From: Hyphomicrobium sp.
GTDB lineage: Bacteria > Pseudomonadota > Alphaproteobacteria > Rhizobiales > Hyphomicrobiaceae
DNA: 64,000 bases
Assembly (NCBI RefSeq): GCF_003987855.1
Contig: NZ_RXIZ01000008.1
Location: 258,853-322,852 of the forward strand
Direction of reading: 5' to 3'
Under the pieces are notes generated by a model. The model was not told the origin of the DNA and ran no database searches. It saw only the letters and a list, made by a program, of their open reading frames with translations. Positions 1 through 7,149 of this stretch are shown piece by piece (within the stretch, counting starts at the first letter, position 1; every line of letters starts with the position of its first letter). The position numbers and the translations under genes are program-made.

Positions 1-282
1 ATACGCGCCCTCACCGTAGATGATGAGCCCCATCCGTCGCGAGCGGGGAATCTCCGGAAGTATCCGATGCAGTGCGCGCTTGACGCGCGCGATATGAGGT
101 TCTTTCGTCGTCAGATCGGTGGTGCCCATCGAACCTGATGCATCGAAGACGAACATCAGATCTTTCATGCATTCGCCGCTCTTGTCTTCGCATCGCGCGA
201 CAATGGGGACTGCGGCCATCACGCCCGCCAAGAAGGCGATCACCACCTGCTTTCTCCGAGGCAATGCAATCTGATATTTCAT
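1..282 (-). CDS. VWA-domain protein, C-terminus cut by window edge
   Basis: Reading the minus strand from the ATG at 280-282 gives an uninterrupted frame to the window edge (94 codons). A signal-anchor-like segment (about residues 12-27) is followed by LMFVFDASGSMGTTD, which carries the DxSGSMG metal-binding (MIDAS) motif of von Willebrand factor A domains, and then by a strand ending MGLIIYGEGAY, also typical of VWA. The protein is probably exported and binds a partner protein through a divalent metal. The start overlaps the stop of the upstream WD40 gene by an ATGA, so the two are translationally coupled. Most of the protein lies outside the window and no specific function can be assigned. 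Confidence 0.85.
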   Translation of the reverse strand, partial: MKYQIALPRRKQVVIAFLAGVMAAVPIVARCEDKSGECMKDLMFVFDASGSMGTTDLTTKEPHIARVKRALHRILPEIPRSRRMGLIIYGEGAY

Positions 283-1388
283 GGTGACGATAACTGCGAC
301 ACGTCCCAGACTCGGACTTTGCCATCATAGGATGCCGTAACCACCTCCCGTCCGCTCGGCGAAAATTCCGCATCTTCAACCTCCATCAGATGCCCCGCCA
401 GTGTCAGCAGCAGAGCCCCTGAGCGCGCATCCCAGATACGTGCCGTCTTGTCATGCGAGGCGGTGAGAAGATGGGAGCCATCCGGGCTTAAAGCCAAACG
501 CATGACATATCGATCGTGGCCAGCGAAGGTCGCGACGGCAGTGCCTGTCGAGATATCCCAAAGTTTCGCAGTTTTGTCCGTCGAAGCTGAATAGACCTTG
601 TTGCCGGAGCGATCGAAGATGACGCGTAACACGCCGCGCTGGTGTCCTTCGAGCTTTCGGATTAGTTGGCCGGTCGACGCATTCCAGATGCGAACGATCT
701 TGTCGCTCGACGACGTTGCGATTTTCGATCCATCCGGGCTGAAGGTTGCGCTCGTCACCATGCCGGTATGGTCGCCCAATGCAAATCGCAACGCTCCTGT
801 CTTTGCGTTCCAAATCCGCGCGCTCCGGTCGTTTGATGCAGTGACGATAAGCGAGCCGTCAGGGCTGAATTCCAAATCGCCAATGTTCCCCTCGTGGCCT
901 GATAGTTTCAGTAGCTCTTTCCCCGTCGAGGAATCCCATACGCGGGCGGTGGTATCGAGAGAGCCAGTCGCTATACGAGACCCGTCGGGACTGAAGGCAA
1001 GAGCTTCAACCATGGCCGTATGACCAACCAGCTCTCCGATCGAAGCGCCTGTCACGCCATTCCAAATCCGCCCGCTCCCGTCGCGCGCAACGGTCACAAC
1101 AGTTTTGCCATCAGGACTGAACGCCGCATTGCGGACTCCTTCCGCATGCCCCGTTAGCGTTGCGATCTCCACACCCGTCTGCGCATTCCAAAGCTTCGCC
1201 GTCTTATCGTTCGAGGCCGTCAAGATGCGCAATCCATCGGGACTGAACCTTGCCACCCAGACATCGCTGGTGTGACCCGACAGGACAAGTCGCGGTCCGG
1301 TTGCTGTTTGGCCGTCTGCCAGCAAATGAAAAGGACTTGTGAGCAGAAAACCGACAAAGACCAAACTGAAAGAAAGTGGGCGCAGCAT
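279..1388 (-). CDS. Exported WD40-repeat beta-propeller protein
   Basis: 369 aa. The start at 1388 is chosen because it has a GGGAG ribosome site 8 nt upstream and gives a signal peptide (MLRPLSFSLVFVGFLLTSPF). The rest is eight consecutive WD40 units of about 42 residues, each with GH, FSPDG, a D-K-T/D-R-S turn and a W-(N/D) end such as AKLWNAQTG. That is enough for one seven- or eight-bladed propeller, expected to be periplasmic. WD40 propellers are protein-interaction platforms. The stop overlaps the start of the VWA gene, so a propeller/VWA pair may act together. The substrate or partner is unknown. Confidence 0.9.
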   Translation of the reverse strand: MLRPLSFSLVFVGFLLTSPFHLLADGQTATGPRLVLSGHTSDVWVARFSPDGLRILTASNDKTAKLWNAQTGVEIATLTGHAEGVRNAAFSPDGKTVVTVARDGSGRIWNGVTGASIGELVGHTAMVEALAFSPDGSRIATGSLDTTARVWDSSTGKELLKLSGHEGNIGDLEFSPDGSLIVTASNDRSARIWNAKTGALRFALGDHTGMVTSATFSPDGSKIATSSSDKIVRIWNASTGQLIRKLEGHQRGVLRVIFDRSGNKVYSASTDKTAKLWDISTGTAVATFAGHDRYVMRLALSPDGSHLLTASHDKTARIWDARSGALLLTLAGHLMEVEDAEFSPSGREVVTASYDGKVRVWDVSQLSSP

Positions 1389-1582
1389 TCGCACGGCTCC
1401 CGAGATTGGATCGCGCGGGACAATGAGAAGGTCGACGCACCCTTCACAACGGGAATAATTCCCAAACTTTTCTTCCAGATCATCCAACTATTGCGCCCCG
1501 CAACGCGGCGGCCGTAGAGATCGCTCCTACAAAAGCACGCCATTGACGACGACAAGAACAATGTGCCCGTTGGAGGAATTGA

Positions 1583-2101
1583 ATGCGCGACCTAGGTTGG
1601 CTCTCTGCATCTCTGTTTATTCTCGGCGTGTCCTCAGGACCGACTTTCGGCGACGTGGCTGCAACGACATTGCCTGAGAGAAAAGCGGGCCTTTGGGAAC
1701 TCAAAACCCAAATGGATGAGGGCAATGGCCCGAAAGATCAGGTCATGAAGATGTGCATCGATGCGGATATGGAGAAGAATACAGTCATGGGGAGCATCGC
1801 TGATCACAAGGCAAATTGCTCCGCCTACAACATCAAGACATCGGGCGGCAGCACAATCGTCGATGCCGACTGTGTTTATAATGGCCGCAAGGTGGTCAGC
1901 ACGACCAACATGTCGGGCGATTTCCAGTCCACATTCAAAATCACGATCGACAGCACCACGACGGATCCTAAGCAAACGGCTCAGAGCGTCGTCGTGAAAC
2001 GCACGATCACGCAACTTGGCACCTTTGTCGGTAGCGCCTGTGGCGAGCTCAAACCCGGTGAAGCGGAAGCGCCAGATGGAACGCGTCTACTTGTACAGTG
2101 A
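1583..2101 (+). CDS. Exported DUF3617-family protein
   Basis: 172 aa with an N-terminal signal peptide (about residues 1-23). The mature part opens with ERKAGLWELKTQM and then DQVMKMCIDADMEK, the arrangement of the DUF3617 family: a short strand reading 'PGLWE', then a conserved Cys segment. Further Cys residues (SACGEL, DADCVYN) suggest disulfides in the periplasm. An SD-like GGAGG lies just upstream. It is a single gene convergent with the response regulator, with a hairpin between them. DUF3617 proteins have no established function. Confidence 0.85.
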   Translation: MRDLGWLSASLFILGVSSGPTFGDVAATTLPERKAGLWELKTQMDEGNGPKDQVMKMCIDADMEKNTVMGSIADHKANCSAYNIKTSGGSTIVDADCVYNGRKVVSTTNMSGDFQSTFKITIDSTTTDPKQTAQSVVVKRTITQLGTFVGSACGELKPGEAEAPDGTRLLVQ

Positions 2102-2114
2102 GCGGTATTGAGAG

Positions 2115-2154
2115 GTGAGACGCCATCGCTAGCTCAAACCGCGAGGCGTCTCAC
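2115..2154. terminator. Hairpin between convergent genes (bidirectional terminator candidate)
   Basis: GTGAGACGCC at 2115-2124 pairs perfectly with GGCGTCTCAC at 2145-2154 around a 20-nt loop. It sits between the DUF3617 stop and the regulator gene and covers the regulator's stop codon. There is no strong U-run on either side, so it may work as a weak terminator or as an mRNA 3' end protector. Confidence 0.55.
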
Positions 2155-2768
2155 ACGAGTTTCAATTCGACGGCGATGCGTATCATTTCCGATGACGTAC
2201 GCGCGTTCAGCTTATGGCGGAGCATGGCGCAGTCTCCCGCGACCGTTTTATAAGATACTGCGATGTCGCTCGCGATCTCTGCCATACTCCGGCCCCGGGT
2301 GAGCATCCGAAGCACTTGATGCTCTCGATCGCTCAGTAACGCCGAAGTGCCAGGCGCTTTGGCCCGCAGCAATGCGATTTCCTGAATGAGATCATCGGCC
2401 ATCCAGGGCTCGCCCCGGTCCACCGCGTACACCGCGTCCCTTAAGTCGAAGGGATTGCCATTTTTGCTGACATAACTCTTGGCGCCGCACTCGATTGCTT
2501 GAACCGCGATCATCGGGGTATCGCTCATCGAGAAGACGATTACGCGCGCGTCCGGATTGTCACCGACGAATTCGCGCGTGAGTTCGAGACCCGAGCCATC
2601 GGGAAGATTTATGTCGACGACCGTCACGTCTGGCAGATGCTCTCGCATTGCCGTGCGCGCCTCGGATGCGGTCCGCACCTCAATCATCGTGACGTTGTCG
2701 TCATCTGAAAACAATGCACGGCAACCCGAGATGACAATCGGATGATCCTCGACTACGAGAAGCTTCAC
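2151..2768 (-). CDS. NarL/LuxR-family response regulator (MoxX-like)
   Basis: 205 aa from a GTG at 2768 (VKLLVVEDHP); the frame stays open to an upstream ATG at 2843, but the receiver domain begins exactly here. The receiver has acidic D8, the phosphorylation site D52 (VVDINLPDGSG) and a conserved Lys near 102. The C-terminal LuxR HTH reads LLSDREHQVLRMLTRGRSMA and is followed by the recognition-helix segment. It is divergent from the sensor kinase at 2877 with about 108 bp between. Such a LuxR regulator next to a MoxY-type kinase resembles the MoxXY pair that controls methanol oxidation in Paracoccus, and xoxF lies 2.3 kb away. Control of the xoxF cluster is inference. Confidence 0.88.
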   Translation of the reverse strand: MKLLVVEDHPIVISGCRALFSDDDNVTMIEVRTASEARTAMREHLPDVTVVDINLPDGSGLELTREFVGDNPDARVIVFSMSDTPMIAVQAIECGAKSYVSKNGNPFDLRDAVYAVDRGEPWMADDLIQEIALLRAKAPGTSALLSDREHQVLRMLTRGRSMAEIASDIAVSYKTVAGDCAMLRHKLNARTSSEMIRIAVELKLV

Positions 2769-2876
2769 GTCAGTCTGCGCTCTCTTTCGCTTCAGATATC
2801 TTCGTTGTAACGAGCGAGTTGCGATTATCAATCCCGATCTCACGGGAAAAAATTCCTAACAGAGTGCGAAGGCGTC

Positions 2877-4235
2877 ATGTCGATTCAGTTGCGTCTCAAT
2901 CTGGCGATTGCGGCCCTATCAGTGATCGGGCTGCTTTGTATGATCGGATTCATTCTGCTGGACGCCAAGCCACGCATGGATGTCGAGAACGCAAGCACCA
3001 TGCTGCTTACCGAAACGCTTATCCGCTCGGCGCTCGTGCCCATTCGCGAGTCGAACGATCCGAGGCAAGGCCTGACGAGGCTCATCGCCGAGTTGAAACA
3101 TCTGCGTCATGCCTCGGTGTCACTTGCTTCCCAGAAAGGAGAAGCTGACCCGACGCTCGACGATGGTCTGGAAAGGACATGGTTTTCGGGAGGGAAGTCT
3201 CTTCCGGTCGCGCCCTTGAAGATTCCCGTAGAAGCGCGTGGACAGCTCCTCGACACGATTGTCGTCACGCCAAGACCCGGAGACGAGTTCTCGGAACTGC
3301 TTGAAGCCATTTTTCGCATATTCCAATGGGGAACGATCGTATCCGCGATCATGCTGTTTCTGACTTGGCTGATCGTCAATCGCTCGCTCCAGCCCGTCCG
3401 CGCACTTCGTGATGCGATGCACCGCATGTCCGGGGGTGAATTCGACTTGCGGGTCCCAGAGGTAGGCCCCCCCGAGATCAAGTCCATCTGCGGCAGCCTC
3501 AATCTACTGGCCGCTGCGTTGCAGAGATCACAGAAGGACAATCGACGACTGACCGCTAACATGATCTCGATACAAGATGAGGAACGGCGCGACATCGCTC
3601 GAGAGCTTCACGATGAACTTGGCCCCTATCTTTTTGCGATGCGCGCAGACGCTTCGCTTCTACGCCGCGAGCTCGAGAAATCAGAAATCGATAGATCGCG
3701 AAGCCTTCGCCTCAACGGTCAGATTTCAAGCCATCTCGATCTTCTTCAACAGACGAACCGGCGTGTTCTGGAACGCCTCACACCTGCTGGTTTGGCAGAA
3801 CTTGGTCTGAGCGGCTCTCTGCAGGCAATGGCCGATATGTGGCAACGGCACAAGAGCGGGGTTGATCTTCAGACATCGATCGACGAGCGCATCGACGATC
3901 TGGATGACACACGAAAGCTAACGATTTTTCGAGTTGTCCAAGAGGGTCTGACCAACGCCTTTCGCCACTCTGGCGCGAAAAATATCTCAGTCGTGGTGTC
4001 ATTCACAAACTCCGACCAACCCCCGAGCCAAACTGCTGTCAATATTTCTATCCGCGATAATGGCAAGGGTCGCGCTGACGGTTCGGAGGGGTTTGGATTG
4101 AAGGCGATGCGAGAGCGCGTTAGCGCAATGTCCGGCTCTATGGCCATCGAATCCCAGCGGGAAGGCGGCACGGCACTCTCGGTGACACTACCCGTCGTGG
4201 ATGCGCTGGCGAGCGTGGAAGCATGTGAAGTTTAG
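2877..4235 (+). CDS. NarX/DegS-type sensor histidine kinase (MoxY-like)
   Basis: 452 aa inner-membrane kinase. TM1 is at about 9-28, a periplasmic sensor of about 115 residues in the style of LapD/MoxY N-terminal domains follows, then TM2 (about 150-168), a HAMP linker (about 169-225), a HisKA_3 helix with phospho-accepting H245 in DEERRDIARELHDELGP, and an HATPase_c domain with N-box VVQEGLTNAFRHSGA and G-box DNGKGRADGSEGFGLKAMRERV. Partner: the divergent LuxR regulator ending at 2768. Known MoxY-type kinases sense methanol-related signals; that this one reports methanol, formaldehyde or lanthanide status to xoxF is inferred from position only. Confidence 0.9.
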   Translation: MSIQLRLNLAIAALSVIGLLCMIGFILLDAKPRMDVENASTMLLTETLIRSALVPIRESNDPRQGLTRLIAELKHLRHASVSLASQKGEADPTLDDGLERTWFSGGKSLPVAPLKIPVEARGQLLDTIVVTPRPGDEFSELLEAIFRIFQWGTIVSAIMLFLTWLIVNRSLQPVRALRDAMHRMSGGEFDLRVPEVGPPEIKSICGSLNLLAAALQRSQKDNRRLTANMISIQDEERRDIARELHDELGPYLFAMRADASLLRRELEKSEIDRSRSLRLNGQISSHLDLLQQTNRRVLERLTPAGLAELGLSGSLQAMADMWQRHKSGVDLQTSIDERIDDLDDTRKLTIFRVVQEGLTNAFRHSGAKNISVVVSFTNSDQPPSQTAVNISIRDNGKGRADGSEGFGLKAMRERVSAMSGSMAIESQREGGTALSVTLPVVDALASVEACEV

Positions 4236-4394
4236 GTAAGTCGCTCATAGCTGCGCGGGAATGCTGCCGTTAGCTTTTCCTGGGAGATCTTCCCGACTTT
4301 CTCGGGTCCATGAGAGAGTTCCTCGGGACCAGTTGTCTGCACCGTCGAAAAAGTTTAGCCACCGCCATCATGACTTTTCAGCGGAGAGGAAACA

Positions 4395-4679
4395 ATGCGC
4401 CGAACAATTGCGCTGTCGATTGGTCTCGCTTTAACAGTTCAGTCGACGGTCGTCCTGGCAGAGAATGGCTCGAAGAGCCCGCTGAAATTTCAGATGTGCG
4501 AAGCGGATGATCCGCAGAAGTGCGCGGAGAACCGCTATCTGCCATGCGGCACCGATCCTGGTGTAGCGGCTTTGATCAGTTGCCAGAAAGATGGCTGGAA
4601 GTTCTTCACCTTGGCGAAGGCGAAGTCTGAAGCAGGCGGTCAATGCGGCGCTACAGTTTTCAACGTGACCTGCCAATAG
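4395..4679 (+). CDS. Small exported Cys-containing protein upstream of xoxF
   Basis: 94 aa, preceded by AGAGGA 6-7 nt before the ATG. A signal peptide (to about residue 22, VLAEN) leads to a mature protein of about 70 residues with six Cys (MCEADD, KCAEN, YLPCGTD, ISCQKD, QCGAT, VTCQ at the end), which suggests three disulfides in the periplasm. It has the codon use of its neighbours and lies 435 bp upstream of xoxF on the same strand. I do not recognise a family. Its place between the sensor kinase and xoxF makes a periplasmic accessory role possible, but that is speculation. Confidence 0.75.
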   Translation: MRRTIALSIGLALTVQSTVVLAENGSKSPLKFQMCEADDPQKCAENRYLPCGTDPGVAALISCQKDGWKFFTLAKAKSEAGGQCGATVFNVTCQ

Positions 4680-5113
4680 AAAGCGCCCCGCCTGCTATTC
4701 GGTTTCCTCCATGAACGTGCCCTAAAGCAGCGCGGGCGCGTAACTGCGGGCCAATCAATTGACGCAACAGCGAGCGCTTACAACGATTGTTCGCTCCACT
4801 CTTCCAATGGGAAGGCGGTCAAAAAACATCGGGAATTCATCCCGTGGAAGCAAGCAATTTTGACAACTAGTGTCCCGCCGTCACGCTCGTGGAGGAGTGG
4901 TGCGGAATGCGCTTACTTCCATTTTCACATTGCCCTCCGCGTTTCTGGTCAGCGGATCTCCGCCGCGCTGCGATGCGTTCAGGAGAACCGCATGACAGCA
5001 ATTGATGCAGCGTAATCGGCCTTGCTCGCGTGGCCACGCCTCGGCGTGAGTTGATGCTTCAGCATCAACGGCAGGACAAACGCATGTGTCGAAATGGATG
5101 GAGAGGAAAACCC
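4680..5113 (+). promoter_or_regulatory. Intergenic leader of xoxF; promoter not resolved
   Basis: 434 bp without a supportable gene. A TTGACA hexamer is at 4860-4865 but no good -10 follows at 16-18 nt. The final part holds AGAGGAAAACCC just before the xoxF ATG. The xoxF promoter and regulator-binding sites should lie here; I cannot assign them from sequence. Confidence 0.4.
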
Positions 5114-7012
5114 ATGAGCTTCAGGAAATCATTCCTGTGGGCGGGCGGCCTTGCGGTGGCGCTTTTATGCGGCGCTGCGTCAGTCCCAAGTTTTGCCAAC
5201 GAGCAGATCGAGCAAGAAGCAAAGAACCCTGATCTTTGGCCGGCTCCCGGCCGCGATAATCAGCTGACGCGCCATTCCGACCTCAAGGATATCAACCTAG
5301 ATAACGTCAACAAGCTGCAGATGGCATGGCAGCAATCAACGGGCGCGCTGCGCGGTCACGAAGGCCAGCCGATCGTCGTCATTCATAACGGCAAACCGAT
5401 GATGTACTTCTCATCGGGTTGCCCCAACATGGCTCAGTGCAATATTCTGCAGGCCCTGGATCTCACCGATCCTGATAATCCTGTTCAGGTCTGGAACTAC
5501 GTCAAGAAGACGGATCGCGACGAGACGGCCGTGCCGCGCGCATGCTGCGATACCGTCCATCGTGGTGTGAACTATGCCGACAACAAGGTTATCTATCATA
5601 CGCTCGATGGCTTCATCATTGCGCTCGATGCTTCGACCGGCAAGGAAGTCTGGGTCGTAAAACATGCTTATCCGGAGCATGGCGAGACCATTACCGGTCC
5701 GACTCTGGTCGCTGAAGATCTCGTTATCGCCGGCTTCGGCGGCGACGAATTTGCGGCGCGCGGTCGACTGACAGCCTACGATCTCAAGACCGGCAAAGTT
5801 CGCTGGAAATGCCATTCGAACGGTCCGGACAAGGACGTCTGTCTGACGCCAGAGACCAATAAGGCGCATCCTGAGTACGGCACCGCCGGCCACGACATTG
5901 GCGTCACCAGCTACCCTTCGACGAATGGCGGCGAGTGGAAGATCGGCGGCGGTTCATATTGGGCATGGGGCAGCTACGACCCCAAGCGCAAGCTCGTCTA
6001 CTGGTCGACCGGTAACCCCGGCCACTGGAGCCCGTCCTATCGTTGCTCGGCCAAAACGCACGACGAGTGCAACGATGGCAAGCACGACAACAAGTGGTCC
6101 ATGACCATTTTCGCCCGTCACGTCGAGGACGGAACGGTCGCTTGGGCCTATCAGATGACGCCATTCGACCAGTGGGACTATGACGGCGTCAACGAGAACA
6201 TCCTGGTCGACAACCTTGATGTCGACGGCAAGAAGCAGGACGTGCTCGTTCACTTTGACCGCAACGGCTTCAACTACGTGCTCAACCGTGACGACGGCAC
6301 GCTGCTGCGCGCCAACAAGTTCGTGACGGTCAACTGGGCCGAGAAGGTCGACCTCAAGACCGGTCGTCCGATCAAGGTCTATGAGCATTCGCCGTTCGAG
6401 CGCCACCGCAACGTCCAGGCCTGCCCATCGGCAATGGGCGGCAAGGACCAGCAGCCTTGCTCGGTCGATCCGAAGGAACCCAACAAGTTCTACTGCCCTA
6501 CCAACAACTGGTGCATGGAAGACGAGCCGCAGGATCGTACGCATACCCAGCAGGGCACGGTGTATGTCTTTGCTAACGTCTACATGTATCCCGAGAAGCC
6601 TGGCGTTACTGGCAAGATCAAGAAGTTCGACATCCTGACAGGCAAGGCCGATTGGGAAATTCCGGATCCTTATCCGAACTGGTCGGGCACGCTGAACACT
6701 GACGGTGGCCTCATGTTCTATGGTTCGAACGGCGGACAGTTCCGTGCGGTCGACCGCAACACGGGCAAGGTCGTCTGGGAGCGTAAGCTGGCGTCGGGCA
6801 TCATCGGCAACCCGATCGCGTGGAAGGTCGACGGCAAGGAATACATCTCAGTGTTCGCCGGTCTCGGCGGCTGGATCGGTATCCCGGTCACGGCTGGTCT
6901 CGATATGGACGACAAGTTCGGCGCGATCGGTGCGACGGCCATGGCAAAAGCCGCTGGCCTCGACAAGATCCCGCAGGGTGGTGTGCTCACGACCTTCCGC
7001 GTCTATCCGTAA
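5114..7012 (+). CDS. xoxF: Lanthanide-dependent PQQ methanol dehydrogenase, XoxF type
   Basis: 632 aa, start 5114 with AGAGGA 8 nt upstream; signal peptide about 1-28 (PSFANE). It is an eight-bladed PQQ propeller that oxidises methanol (and often formaldehyde) in the periplasm. Visible marks: the vicinal disulfide Cys144-Cys145 (RACCDTVHRG), metal ligands E212 (GGDEFAARG) and N301 (STGNPGHW), catalytic D355 and the extra acidic residue D357 in FDQWDYDGVNE. In MxaF this last position is Ala, so D357 marks Ln3+ use. An insertion with two Cys (YRCSAKTHDECNDG, about 309-322) precedes DNKWSMT, and more Cys follow near 415-460, unlike common XoxF5. The clade is therefore left open. A XoxJ-like gene follows, but no XoxG cytochrome. 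Confidence 0.95.
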   Translation: MSFRKSFLWAGGLAVALLCGAASVPSFANEQIEQEAKNPDLWPAPGRDNQLTRHSDLKDINLDNVNKLQMAWQQSTGALRGHEGQPIVVIHNGKPMMYFSSGCPNMAQCNILQALDLTDPDNPVQVWNYVKKTDRDETAVPRACCDTVHRGVNYADNKVIYHTLDGFIIALDASTGKEVWVVKHAYPEHGETITGPTLVAEDLVIAGFGGDEFAARGRLTAYDLKTGKVRWKCHSNGPDKDVCLTPETNKAHPEYGTAGHDIGVTSYPSTNGGEWKIGGGSYWAWGSYDPKRKLVYWSTGNPGHWSPSYRCSAKTHDECNDGKHDNKWSMTIFARHVEDGTVAWAYQMTPFDQWDYDGVNENILVDNLDVDGKKQDVLVHFDRNGFNYVLNRDDGTLLRANKFVTVNWAEKVDLKTGRPIKVYEHSPFERHRNVQACPSAMGGKDQQPCSVDPKEPNKFYCPTNNWCMEDEPQDRTHTQQGTVYVFANVYMYPEKPGVTGKIKKFDILTGKADWEIPDPYPNWSGTLNTDGGLMFYGSNGGQFRAVDRNTGKVVWERKLASGIIGNPIAWKVDGKEYISVFAGLGGWIGIPVTAGLDMDDKFGAIGATAMAKAAGLDKIPQGGVLTTFRVYP

Positions 7013-7149
7013 AGGTGGACGACACGAACTGGAAGACTGCGGCGTCCGGACCGGCAACGGGCCGGACGCCAAATGTTTTAAGCCCCAGCCTTTTGCTTCG
7101 TCTCGCGCCTGCACGGACGCGAGACCAACAAGACCAAAAGAGGTCCGAC

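Noticed and set aside
4860-4888. TTGACA as the -35 of the xoxF promoter
   Set aside because: No acceptable -10 at 16-18 nt; left unassigned.
6820-7149. Long upstream extension of the XoxJ-ankyrin frame overlapping the end of xoxF
   Set aside because: It overlaps xoxF in another frame, lacks a ribosome site, and the ATG at 7150 gives a clean signal peptide.
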